Source: Gemella haemolysans | Lineage (GTDB): Bacteria; Bacillota; Bacilli; Staphylococcales; Gemellaceae | DNA: 64,000 nucleotides | Direction: 5' to 3' | Assembly (NCBI RefSeq): GCF_012273215.1 | Contig: NZ_CP050965.1 | Location: 2,017,330 to 2,081,329, forward strand | Part shown: piece after piece, positions 54,169 through 60,958 of the stretch | How positions within the stretch are numbered: the stretch's first letter is position 1 | Layout of the letters: each line of letters begins with the position of its first letter | Notes under the pieces: model-generated | Databases searched by the model: none | The model's input: only the letters and a program-made list of their open reading frames with translations | Told to the model about the DNA's origin: nothing | Position numbers and translations under genes: made by a program

Positions 54169-54260
54169 GTAGTTTATGTGTATACCATACACATTTATTC
54201 TGAGATATTGCCGTATCTCATTTTATCCTTTACTCTTGCCGGAGTAGAGGATTTTTATTT
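54169..54260 (+). ncRNA. Candidate phage small RNA 1
   Basis: About 90 nt with three hairpins: TGTGTAT/ATACACA (54177-54193), GAGATA-TTGCCG-TATCTC (54202-54219), and a terminator ATCCTTTACTC-TTGCCG-GAGTAGAGGAT with T-tract (54225-54260). Two loops have the same TTGCCG sequence. The first hairpin could alternatively be a DNA operator for int. No ORF with a ribosome binding site. Confidence 0.5.
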
Positions 54261-54266
54261 TGTTTA

Positions 54267-54288
54267 AACTGGTCGAATTTAACCAGTT
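54267..54288. promoter_or_regulatory. Inverted repeat before candidate RNA 2
   Basis: AACTGGT and ACCAGTT arms around CGAATTTA. Shares TCGAATT with the 22-bp palindrome at 54715, so both may bind one regulator. Confidence 0.4.
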
Positions 54289-54315
54289 AAAATAGTAAAT
54301 TAGTTTAAAGTATGT

Positions 54316-54455
54316 TATAATAATTTTATAGAGGCTTCGTGTATTATTTACACGATTATTTAAAAGATATGTTAAATATCACCTTTCTAAAATCGATTTT
54401 AAAAGGTAAGGAGTTCTATCCTTTAGTAGGTGCTTAATTGTGCCTACTTTTTTTG
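54316..54455 (+). ncRNA. Candidate phage small RNA 2 with extended -10 promoter
   Basis: TGTTATAAT (TATAAT at 54316-54321) without a good -35; RNA from about 54328. Five possible stems follow: CGTGTA/TACACG, GATAT/ATATC, ACCTTT-N-TAAAATCGATTTTA-AAGGT, AAGGA/TCCTT, and the terminator AGTAGG/CCTACT plus T7. A 22-codon ORF inside has no ribosome binding site. The highly folded structure suggests a functional RNA of ~125 nt. Confidence 0.5.
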
Positions 54456-54469
54456 TTAATCATATAAAT

Positions 54470-54550
54470 AAAAAAGTACTTTAAGAATTTTCACTCAAAG
54501 TACTAAAAAATCTAGATTATTTTACCTGCCGGTTCACGCCGACAATACGT
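54470..54550 (-). ncRNA. Candidate phage small RNA 3
   Basis: Minus strand. Promoter TTGCAC-17-TATAAT (54585-54557). About 80 nt with a 5' hairpin GTCGG-CGTGAA-CCGGC and terminator AGTACTTT/AAAGTACT plus T6. Converges with candidate RNA 2. No ATG-initiated ORF. Confidence 0.6.
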
Positions 54551-54599
54551 ATAATAATTATAGCATTTTAAACTTTTAAGTGCAATATTTTTTATTTAA

Positions 54600-54663
54600 A
54601 AGAAAAAGAAGCCTTTATCCAATGATAAAAGACTTCTTCACGGTGGGCACAGCCCTCTAATCT
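54600..54663 (-). ncRNA. Candidate phage small RNA 4
   Basis: Minus strand. TATAAT (54675-54670) with TTAGAC 18 bp upstream. About 64 nt: hairpin GGGC-TGT-GCCC, then terminator GAAGTCTTTTATC/GATAAAGGCTTC followed by TTTTTCTTTT. Confidence 0.5.
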
Positions 54664-54714
54664 AATATCATTATATCATATATTTAATTTTAAGTCTAAT
54701 TTAATATTATTCTT

Positions 54715-54736
54715 ACCGTGTCGAATTCGATACGGT
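54715..54736. promoter_or_regulatory. 22-bp near-perfect palindrome
   Basis: Arms ACCGTGTCGA and TCGATACGGT around AT (one mismatch). It lies upstream of candidate RNA 4 and could be its operator. Confidence 0.45.
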
Positions 54737-54743
54737 TAAAAAA

Positions 54744-54850
54744 GAAAAAAAGGTATCTATGGAAAACCATAAATACCTTAGCAGAGCCGGTTAAAAACCT
54801 CTCTGAAAAATGTTACCAGTAGAGCCTATATTTTCATATACCTCTAAGAT
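54744..54850 (-). ncRNA. Candidate phage small RNA 5 with full consensus promoter
   Basis: Minus strand. TTGACA-17-TATAAT (54885-54857), overlapping the last codons of the MazF-like gene. About 105 nt with a CTCT/AGAG stem and a 13-bp terminator AAGGTATTTATGG-TTTT-CCATAGATACCTT followed by T7. Near the 5' end AGAGG precedes a three-codon ORF (ATG AAA ATA TAG). Confidence 0.6.
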
Positions 54851-54871
54851 ACTTTTATTATATTATAAATG

Positions 54872-55663
54872 TTATGGTTTGTCAATTTTATAGGTTGTTA
54901 AATTTTTTATAAGTTCAGTTTCTAATATTTTTAAAATTCTATCTGATAATGTTATTTTTCCTATAGGATCTAAAGGATTAATAGGTTTAAAAATTCTAAA
55001 TTTACTAATAGTTGTTATTGCCTGTACGTTAGCATATGTATTTTTATTATATTTAAGATAAAACTCTGCTATTTCTTTTGAATAATCTTCGTCTTTTTTT
55101 ATTAATAACTTAGCTTCATTAATTCTTAAATTACCAGTTTTATTGTGTCGTTTCGCTAAATCATTGATTAAAAGTTGAACGTCCATATTTTTCGGATAAT
55201 ACACTCCAGGCTTTTTTGTTAATGGATTAGCTTGAAAATCCAAAATAGCTGTTAAAAGTCTATTCCTTTCTTGAATATCTTTTACTGTTTGGTCAAAAAA
55301 CTTATAAATCATGTTCTTATCAAGATTTATAAAATCTTTCTTTTCTTTAGAGGTAAAAGGTATTACGGTTAGCGTCCCCTTTTTAGGATTATCTTTGTTG
55401 TCCATAACTACACAAAAATGAGGATGTGAAAATTCATTCCCTATTCCTGTTCCAAAATCAACAAAGATTATAGAGCCTTTTTTATATCGTTTGAAGTGTT
55501 TTGTGTGGTTATTATTGTCATTTCTTAATTGTTTGGCTCTAAATATTTCAGAAGATGCTAATTTTTTAAATTTTTTATTTCTTGGATTATTTGCAACACT
55601 AATCAAAATATCTCTAGCTCTACTTAGTTTTTTCTTATTATTTACATTTTCATTAGATTCCAT
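54872..55663 (-). CDS. PemK/MazF-like phage protein
   Basis: 263 residues; AAAGGAGTG precedes the ATG on the minus strand. The central region (~55-110) reads KRYKKGSIIFVDFGTGIGNEFSHPHFCVVMDNKDNPKKGTL in two segments separated by family-typical turns, the MazF/PemK beta-barrel start (GxIxxVDFG, then H-x-x-VV), ending with YANVQAITTISKFRI near residue 225. The N-terminal ~50 residues are Lys/Asn-rich and the ~110-residue insert is helical; this long form is common next to phage repressors. It follows the cI-like gene by 17 bases in the lysogenic operon. No cognate antitoxin gene is obvious. Possible endoribonuclease. Confidence 0.75.
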   Translation of the reverse strand: MESNENVNNKKKLSRARDILISVANNPRNKKFKKLASSEIFRAKQLRNDNNNHTKHFKRYKKGSIIFVDFGTGIGNEFSHPHFCVVMDNKDNPKKGTLTVIPFTSKEKKDFINLDKNMIYKFFDQTVKDIQERNRLLTAILDFQANPLTKKPGVYYPKNMDVQLLINDLAKRHNKTGNLRINEAKLLIKKDEDYSKEIAEFYLKYNKNTYANVQAITTISKFRIFKPINPLDPIGKITLSDRILKILETELIKNLTTYKIDKP

Positions 55664-55680
55664 TTTTGTATCACTCCTTT

Positions 55681-56355
55681 CTAAAATTTCCTTCTTAACT
55701 CAACAACTCTTCCAATAATGACTACTGGTTTTGTAAGTACTTCTTCGTTTGAAAAGTACATAGGTGAGTATTCTGAATTGTTAGATATTAGCATTATTCC
55801 ATTACCAAGCTTTTCAAATTTCTTACATGTTGCATCGTCTCCATTTACTAGAGCAATTACCACATCTCCATTGTTAGCTGTTGATTGTTGTCTGACTATA
55901 ACTGTATCTCCATCGTTTATATCTGGTTTCATACTGTCACCTTTGATTCTAAGTCCAAAGAATTCTCCTTGATTTTCCCACGATTGAGGTACTTCCTCAT
56001 AGTCCAGTATATCCTCAACAGCTGATATAGGGATACCTGCTGCGACTGTTCCTAATACTGGGATTTTTAAGCCTTGAAGGGTTTGAGGTTCATTAATTTT
56101 AGCTTCTTCTATTCTTTCGTATCTATGTACATCGTATCCTAATAACCACGCTTCTGTAACACCAAATACTTTTGATAATAGGAAGATTTTTTCGTTATCT
56201 GGATTTGATTTGCCATTTACATATTGAGATAAGTGGCTTTTAGAAAATTTTATATTATATTTCTCTTGAAATGGTTTAGCTAAATTAAGAACGTCTATTT
56301 GTCTTAATCTTTTTTCTTTCATTATTTGATTTATTCTTTCAGTAGAAGTTGCCAT
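55681..56355 (-). CDS. Phage cI-type repressor with S24 peptidase domain
   Basis: 224 residues from ATG 56355, six bases after AGGAGGTG. N-terminal HTH (~1-70, RLRQIDVLNLAKPF and FSKSHLSQYVNGKSNP). C-terminal LexA/S24 domain: cleavage site Ala-Gly in GTVAAGIP (A106-G107), Ser141 in KGDSMKP, Lys178 or 179 in ATCKKF. SOS-induced RecA would trigger self-cleavage and prophage induction. It probably binds the GTTCAA operators upstream and represses the early promoter. Confidence 0.93.
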   Translation of the reverse strand: MATSTERINQIMKEKRLRQIDVLNLAKPFQEKYNIKFSKSHLSQYVNGKSNPDNEKIFLLSKVFGVTEAWLLGYDVHRYERIEEAKINEPQTLQGLKIPVLGTVAAGIPISAVEDILDYEEVPQSWENQGEFFGLRIKGDSMKPDINDGDTVIVRQQSTANNGDVVIALVNGDDATCKKFEKLGNGIMLISNNSEYSPMYFSNEEVLTKPVVIIGRVVELRRKF

Positions 56356-56378
56356 AACTTTCACCTCCTGTTAGAACT

Positions 56379-56408
56379 ATAATATCATGATTTGAACAAA
56401 AGTTCAAG
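56379..56408 (-). promoter_or_regulatory. Repressor maintenance promoter with operator O1
   Basis: Minus strand TTGAAC (56407-56402), 17-bp spacer, TATTAT (56384-56379). The inverted repeat TTTGAAC-AAAA-GTTCAAG (56391-56408) covers its -35 and spacer. Confidence 0.65.
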
Positions 56409-56414
56409 ATAAAA

Positions 56415-56431
56415 GTTCAAAAAATTTGAAT
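56415..56431. promoter_or_regulatory. Operator O2
   Basis: GTTCAAA-AAA-TTTGAAT, upstream of the early promoter. Confidence 0.6.
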
Positions 56432-56438
56432 TTTTGTG

Positions 56439-56467
56439 TTGACAACTAGAAAATGTTAGTATATAAT
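56439..56467 (+). promoter_or_regulatory. Early lytic promoter
   Basis: TTGACA (56439-56444), 17-bp spacer, TATAAT (56462-56467): full consensus, divergent from the repressor gene. Confidence 0.85.
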
Positions 56468-56475
56468 AAAATTAA

Positions 56476-56491
56476 GTTCAAGAGCTTGAAC
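56476..56491. promoter_or_regulatory. Operator O3
   Basis: GTTCAAG-AG-CTTGAAC just downstream of the early promoter start site. Confidence 0.65.
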
Positions 56492-56517
56492 TATAAAAAC
56501 CATAGAAAGGAGATAAA

Positions 56518-56727
56518 ATGAAATTTAATTATGATAAATTACTGGGAAGAATAGTTGAGGTCTATGGAAATCAAAGTAACTTTGCTAAAGATATGAAACT
56601 CTCTGAACGTAGTATTTCTTTTAAATTAAACAATGTAAGACGTTGGAAAGATACTGAAATTAAATTAGCTATGCAACTTTTAAAAATCCCAGAAAGCAAA
56701 GTTCATTTATATTTTTTTAATGAATAA
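56518..56727 (+). CDS. Cro-like phage regulator (DUF739-type)
   Basis: 69 residues, AAAGGAG upstream. Single HTH: YGNQSNFAKDMKLSERSISFKLNN then DTEIKLAMQLLKIPESKVHLYFF, as in small phage Cro/DUF739 proteins. First gene of the lytic transcript, opposite the repressor. It probably competes for the GTTCAA operators. Confidence 0.85.
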   Translation: MKFNYDKLLGRIVEVYGNQSNFAKDMKLSERSISFKLNNVRRWKDTEIKLAMQLLKIPESKVHLYFFNE

Positions 56728-56743
56728 GTTCAAATATTTGAAC
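56728..56743. promoter_or_regulatory. Operator O4 after the cro-like gene
   Basis: GTTCAAATATTTGAAC, a perfect 16-bp palindrome with the same half-site as O1-O3; its first bases follow the cro stop codon directly. Confidence 0.6.
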
Positions 56744-56809
56744 AAAACAAAAAGCTCCCTTATTTCTAAGAGAGCAATGTAAAGATTTATATTTTATTTT
56801 GTTTTATTT

Positions 56810-57163
56810 TTATTGCAATTTATTTGGGTTCATTTTAGAAAATGCTACATAGCATAAAATGGTTTGAATTATTACAAATGGTATGTAAATAGGCATTAAT
56901 ACTATAGCTATTGTGTATAGTATCGCTGCTGTAAGGATAAACCCTCGTTTGTTTAGGAAGTAACCTAATGCATTCATCAATAGTGCAATTCCTGTACAAA
57001 CTAAGTGAGGCATTATTAGTGCAATTCCGATTGCTGTTCCTACTTGAGTTGCTGAGTCGCCAGTAGATACTTTACTACCAGTGCTTGAAATATAATAAAT
57101 TAAATATACGACATATAAGGCCGACAAAATTAGTGATGTAAGTGATAATTTACTTTTCTTCAT
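56810..57163 (-). CDS. Phage membrane protein, four helices
   Basis: 117 residues; AAAGGAG precedes the ATG on the minus strand. Four hydrophobic helices with short loops, positive N-terminus (MKKSKLSLTSLILSALYVVY). It is transcribed against the early lytic direction, so probably expressed from the prophage. That pattern suggests a lysogenic conversion or superinfection-exclusion role, but no family is recognised. Confidence 0.7.
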   Translation of the reverse strand: MKKSKLSLTSLILSALYVVYLIYYISSTGSKVSTGDSATQVGTAIGIALIMPHLVCTGIALLMNALGYFLNKRGFILTAAILYTIAIVLMPIYIPFVIIQTILCYVAFSKMNPNKLQ

Positions 57164-57258
57164 TAATAATCTCCTTTTTGTTAAATCTTTACAAACTTAT
57201 TATACCACAAGTTGGTTAATACTGAAATTTTTACTAGAGAGTAGAAAGGAGGAAATCA

Positions 57259-57417
57259 ATGGTTAAAAAAGAAGAAATTATAAATAATAAAAAAACATTA
57301 AAATCTGAAACAGTAGTTACAGATGGGAAAAATTATTCAAGCATAAAAAATACCCCCAACTCTATTGAATTGAGGGTAGAGAAAATTAGGAGGAGTGAAA
57401 ATGAAATTCACAATTAA
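57259..57417 (+). CDS. Small phage protein, hypothetical
   Basis: 52 residues from ATG 57259, with AAAGGAGG eight bases upstream. Charged, no hydrophobic segment. Overlaps the next gene start. Inside, TACCCCCAACTC and GAATTGAGGGTA form a hairpin that could attenuate or hide the next ribosome binding site. Confidence 0.55.
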   Translation: MVKKEEIINNKKTLKSETVVTDGKNYSSIKNTPNSIELRVEKIRRSENEIHN

Positions 57418-57571
57418 TAACAACAAATTCTATTTAAACGATGTTAAATTGGATAAGTTAATTAGTTATTCCATTGTTGCTGATATCAATAGAACAAAAC
57501 TCACTATTGAATTAATCGTAGATGATGTTGAGATAGATTCAATAGCGAGTAAAAAGGTCAAAGAATTATGA
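57401..57571 (+). CDS. Small phage protein, hypothetical
   Basis: 56 residues from ATG 57401, with TTAGGAGGAG upstream. MKFTINNNKFYLNDVKLDKLISYSI then a beta-like LTIELIVDDVEI. Its stop overlaps the next start (ATGA), so they are co-translated. No family recognised. Confidence 0.7.
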   Translation: MKFTINNNKFYLNDVKLDKLISYSIVADINRTKLTIELIVDDVEIDSIASKKVKEL

Positions 57572-57771
57572 AAGCATTTTATTTAGAAGTAAAAGAACAA
57601 CTAGAACATAAAGGAATGACAATTTACAGGTTGTCGAAAGAAACTGGAATTTTTGAACAAACATTATATTCAATGTTTAATGGCAACACATCTAGTCCTC
57701 AGTTAGATAACGCTGTTAAGATAGCTAAGGTATTAGACATAGATTTAAATAAATTAAAAGTAGGTGATTAA
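57568..57771 (+). CDS. Small HTH protein
   Basis: 67 residues. MTIYRLSKETGIFEQTLYSMFNGN is a helix-turn-helix of the XRE/YozG kind, followed by QLDNAVKIAKVLDIDLNKL. Three related HTH peptides occur in this early region (58248, 63206 and this one), all ending in a DIDLN- or NVNAN-like motif. Confidence 0.8.
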   Translation: MKAFYLEVKEQLEHKGMTIYRLSKETGIFEQTLYSMFNGNTSSPQLDNAVKIAKVLDIDLNKLKVGD

Positions 57772-57772
57772 G

Positions 57773-58051
57773 ATGAAAGAAGAGGACTTTTATAATGCTT
57801 ATAAGGATAAATTAGAAAATCCAGATGATTGGGTTGAAAGACCTGATTTAAAAATATTTTTAAAGATGGAAGGTTCACATAAAAAATTTAATGATTGGTT
57901 AATAGAGATTGAAAGTTTGGAAGATAATTATTTATATATTCAAGGTACTCTTGCAACCAACGAAACTTATAACAAAGTTAGAATTTACAATTATATTAAT
58001 GCCAAAAGGTCAGTAAACAAACGTGAAAAACGACTTAAGAAAGGAGCTTAA
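57773..58051 (+). CDS. Phage protein, hypothetical
   Basis: 92 residues from ATG 57773 (GGTG upstream; GTG 57764 is possible). Soluble, acidic N-terminus, basic C-terminus (RSVNKREKRLKKGA). No recognised domain. Between an HTH gene and a membrane peptide in the early operon. Confidence 0.7.
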   Translation: MKEEDFYNAYKDKLENPDDWVERPDLKIFLKMEGSHKKFNDWLIEIESLEDNYLYIQGTLATNETYNKVRIYNYINAKRSVNKREKRLKKGA

Positions 58052-58054
58052 GAA

Positions 58055-58261
58055 ATGAATAATTTAAAAAGAAGAAAATTAAACACATTGTATCTTGTGT
58101 TAACAACGATTGCTATTTGCACGGCAATAATGACAAGCATTGAATTTACAAGAATATTAGGAATGTTGTTGTGTGTTTTAATGATTTTATTTGTTCAATT
58201 TGACGACCGTAGCGAATATGCATTTCCAGACCCTGATGGTGAAGAAGATGGCGAGATTTAA
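58055..58261 (+). CDS. Small phage membrane protein
   Basis: 68 residues, AAAGGAG upstream. Two short membrane helices (TLYLVLTTIAICTAIM and ILGMLLCVLMILFV), acidic tail DPDGEEDGEI. Overlaps the next gene by 14 bases. Function unknown. Confidence 0.7.
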   Translation: MNNLKRRKLNTLYLVLTTIAICTAIMTSIEFTRILGMLLCVLMILFVQFDDRSEYAFPDPDGEEDGEI

Positions 58262-58490
58262 TGTTAGTGAAGTGAACAAAAGAACTAAACTTGATTATTT
58301 CAAGAAATTAATGATTACAGAAATGTTTAACAAATCAATTTCAGTTAGTGAACTAGCTAAACTTAGCGGTGTACCATCAAGCAAAATACAAGGCTTTAAA
58401 TATACTCAAACAAGTATTTTAAAATTTGATGAAATTGTTAAGGTAGCAACAGCACTAAATATAGATTTAAACGTATTGAAAGGAGTATAA
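58248..58490 (+). CDS. Small HTH protein
   Basis: 80 residues. Start at ATG 58248 (MARFNVSEVNKRTKL), with GGTG ten bases upstream; a longer frame would run through the previous gene. HTH in SVSELAKLSGVPSSKIQGF, then FDEIVKVATALNIDLNVLKG, paralogous to the product of 57568. Confidence 0.75.
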   Translation: MARFNVSEVNKRTKLDYFKKLMITEMFNKSISVSELAKLSGVPSSKIQGFKYTQTSILKFDEIVKVATALNIDLNVLKGV

Positions 58491-58493
58491 CGA

Positions 58494-59030
58494 ATGAAAG
58501 AATTTCATTATGATTATGTAACTAGAATTATTGACTGGGCAAAAGATAGAGAGATTAAGGAGAAAGGTAGATTAACAAAGCAACTATTAAAATCTGATGA
58601 AGAAAATTCAGAATTGCAGAACGCTATAGAAAGTTATGAAAATGGTAATAAGGACGCTTTAATTCAAATTAAAGATAGCATAGGTGATATATATGTAACT
58701 CTTGTAGTATCAACTTATTTAGTAAGTGAACGACCTTATTTAACTTTTAGAAAGATTAAAACAAGCAAACATTCATCAGTTAGCATTGGTTGGCTGTACT
58801 TCATTAGAGAGTTAAAAACTCAAGACAGATTACTGTTTGATGTATTTACAAATACTGAAGCTACTTTCATTGATATTGAAGTTAGATTATCAAGTTATAT
58901 TAACTTCTTAGAAATGGTAGCACAGGCTTACGGATTAGAATTAGTTGAATGTATTAAATATGCTTACGATACTATTTCTAAGCGAAAAGGAAAAATGATA
59001 GACGGTACATTTATTAAAGAAGGAGAATAG
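58494..59030 (+). CDS. MazG-like nucleotide pyrophosphohydrolase
   Basis: 178 residues. The all-alpha NTP-PPase pattern is visible: LLKSDEENSELQNAIESYENG (metal-binding Glu cluster, ~28-48), IKDSIGDIYVTLVVS (~60-74) and the C-terminal CIKYAYDTISKRKGKMIDGTFIKE, typical of phage MazG-like proteins. It would hydrolyse (d)NTPs or alarmone-like nucleotides. An insert of ~70 residues separates the motifs. Confidence 0.75.
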   Translation: MKEFHYDYVTRIIDWAKDREIKEKGRLTKQLLKSDEENSELQNAIESYENGNKDALIQIKDSIGDIYVTLVVSTYLVSERPYLTFRKIKTSKHSSVSIGWLYFIRELKTQDRLLFDVFTNTEATFIDIEVRLSSYINFLEMVAQAYGLELVECIKYAYDTISKRKGKMIDGTFIKEGE

Positions 59031-59032
59031 CT

Positions 59033-59368
59033 ATGTTAGATAAGGAAATGAAAATCGATAAAAAAGAAGTAGGTAGACGGATAAGAGATTTTAGAATAAG
59101 TAAAGCATACACTTTAGCTGAGTTTGGAAAGTTGTTTAAGGCTACTAAAAGCAATGTTTCAGATTGGGAAAACGGTAGAGTACTACCGAATAAAGAAAGA
59201 CAAAAGAAACTAGCTAAATTACTTCAAATAACCGTTAATGAATTGCTTTACGGAAATACTGAGAAAGATGTTGAAGAACTCTATCAAAGACTTATTAAGC
59301 TTCCTAGAGATGAGTTTATTAATTTAATGATGAGAGCATCTATTGAATTTGAAAGCGAAGGAGAATAA
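59033..59368 (+). CDS. XRE-family phage regulator
   Basis: 111 residues. HTH_3 domain: VGRRIRDFRISKAYTLAEFGKLF, then KSNVSDWENGRVLPNKERQKKLAKLLQITVNELLYG, followed by a short acidic helix. GGAGAATAG upstream, two bases after the preceding gene. Probably an additional early regulator. Confidence 0.85.
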   Translation: MLDKEMKIDKKEVGRRIRDFRISKAYTLAEFGKLFKATKSNVSDWENGRVLPNKERQKKLAKLLQITVNELLYGNTEKDVEELYQRLIKLPRDEFINLMMRASIEFESEGE

Positions 59369-59371
59369 AGA

Positions 59372-59608
59372 ATGTTAGTAAATATTAATGAGGATATCTT
59401 AAAGTTATTAGAATTAAATGACTTAAAAGACACTGAAAGTAACAAGGAATTAATAGAGAATGTTGTAAATGCTTATATGGTAGGTGGTATTTTTACAGCT
59501 ATTCAACAAGAGGCTAGTGAAGTGAAGGAAAAAGCAGTTAAAGATTTAATGGATTATTACGCTAAAAGAATGCTTTTACATTCTATTAAAAAATTGTTAG
59601 AAGAATAA
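59372..59608 (+). CDS. Phage protein, hypothetical
   Basis: 78 residues, AAGGAG upstream. Helical and acidic (INEDILKLLELNDLKDTES, DYYAKRMLLHSIKKLLEE). No recognised family. The end of this group of genes is marked by a hairpin at 59613. Confidence 0.7.
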   Translation: MLVNINEDILKLLELNDLKDTESNKELIENVVNAYMVGGIFTAIQQEASEVKEKAVKDLMDYYAKRMLLHSIKKLLEE

Positions 59609-59612
59609 AAAA

Positions 59613-59636
59613 GCTCGTTGCGATAAAACAACGAGC
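59613..59636. terminator. Hairpin in the early region
   Basis: GCTCGTTG pairs with CAACGAGC. The A-tract on its left makes it a better terminator for the minus strand; rightward it may only pause. Confidence 0.45.
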
Positions 59637-59705
59637 GATAAACAAAATAAAAATCTACTGTTATTATAACGTAGATTAAAAGGAAAATCAAGGAGAATTT
59701 AGAAA

Positions 59706-59923
59706 GTGAATGAAAATCAAAAAAGGTGCTATTTGAATTAATAGAGAACTATGGATATGAAGGCTTTATAGATGATATGTTTCATTTTAGAGATGTATTC
59801 AGATATGAAAAGGAAGATAGCGAACTGGCTAAAGCTTACAAGAGTTTGACTGTTAGAGAAGAATTTGAAGTGATTAAAGTTTATATAGCATATTTGGAGG
59901 TAATGTATCGTGATATCAACTAA
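59706..59923 (+). pseudogene. Phage protein with apparent one-base deletion
   Basis: AAGGAG and GTG 59706 begin a frame reading VNENQK, which falls out of register in an A6 run (59719-59724). One more A would join it to VLFELIENYGYEGFIDDMF and the rest to 59923. As sequenced, only a start at GTG 59726 without a good ribosome binding site gives the 65-residue product. Either a sequencing undercall or a real frameshift. Acidic helical protein, no family recognised. Confidence 0.55.
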
Positions 59924-60332
59924 TGAATTTTTAAAAGAATTAAAAGACAAAAAATATACAGTTGTTGAAACTGATGAAGAATACAAGATTATTAAGAAAG
60001 ATGTAATATACGCTATTGTCGGTACAAAAGAACAATACAGCAGGACATTTAAGAATACACCAGTTGAATTAAAGAAACTGGTTAGGAAATATGAGGATAC
60101 TAAAATTAAGGATAGAACAGGATTTTATAGAATACCTTTAAAGAACTTAAATTTAGGTGGAGAACAACTTTATATTTCATTTAATAGAGTTAGTGAACAG
60201 TTCGGAGCAAAAGGAAAGCTATTATTTGATAGTGAAGATAATTTAACTCAGATATTCACTAAAGCAGACTTAGAAAGTGATTATTTTAAAGAACAAATAG
60301 GTGAATACTTACAATGGACGGAGGAAGCTTAA
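59910..60332 (+). CDS. Phage protein, hypothetical
   Basis: 140 residues from GTG 59910, with GGAGGT upstream inside the preceding gene. Mixed alpha/beta (KKYTVVETDEEYKIIKKDVIYAIVGT, then GGEQLYISFNRVSEQFGAKGKLLF). Precedes the recombination genes. No family recognised. Confidence 0.7.
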   Translation: MISTNEFLKELKDKKYTVVETDEEYKIIKKDVIYAIVGTKEQYSRTFKNTPVELKKLVRKYEDTKIKDRTGFYRIPLKNLNLGGEQLYISFNRVSEQFGAKGKLLFDSEDNLTQIFTKADLESDYFKEQIGEYLQWTEEA

Positions 60333-60334
60333 TA

Positions 60335-60958
60335 ATGGGTGTAGAACAAAAGATATTGATCTTAAGAAAAAGAATTAAGGATTTGAATTTAAAGCCAACT
60401 GGGTATAACAAGCACGGACAATTTCACTACTATCAATTATCAGATTTCCTACCTCATACCATCGATATATGTTCAGAAATAGGTTTATATGAGGAATATA
60501 CTGAAGATGAAGATTATAAAACTTTAGTAGTTAAGGACGTGGAGCAACCAACAGAAGCTAGAATTTTCAAAATGAAAAAAATGGAAGTCCCACCTATTTT
60601 ACCTACACAACCTAATGAGAAAGTAGGGGTTGCAATGCAACGAGCAGGGAACACTGTTCAAACTGTTGGTTCAGTAGATACTTATTACATGAGGTATCTA
60701 TATAGGAATTTACTAAAATTAACTGAACCTGACTTTACGGAAATAATGGCAGAACGTAACGCTTTAATTCAGGCAATTCAACAAAATTTACCACCCCAAC
60801 ATATTCAATCTATTTTAAGCAAAAGGAACAAATTTAGATTAGAAGATTTAACTAACGAAGAATTAAGAGATGTTTGGCAATGGATATTAAATCAACGTCA
60901 AGCACAACAACATCAACAACAAGAACAAGTAGAAGGAGAACAAACGAATGATAAATAA
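60335..60958 (+). CDS. Erf-like single-strand annealing protein
   Basis: 207 residues from ATG 60335, with GGAGGAAGC upstream. The N-terminal KHGQFHYYQLSDFLPHTIDICSEIGLYEEY region resembles the ERF superfamily, and the C-terminal tail is Gln-rich. Followed at once by phage SSB, the usual partner of annealing recombinases. Promotes homologous pairing of single strands during phage replication. Assignment is from motif and context. Confidence 0.75.
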   Translation: MGVEQKILILRKRIKDLNLKPTGYNKHGQFHYYQLSDFLPHTIDICSEIGLYEEYTEDEDYKTLVVKDVEQPTEARIFKMKKMEVPPILPTQPNEKVGVAMQRAGNTVQTVGSVDTYYMRYLYRNLLKLTEPDFTEIMAERNALIQAIQQNLPPQHIQSILSKRNKFRLEDLTNEELRDVWQWILNQRQAQQHQQQEQVEGEQTNDK

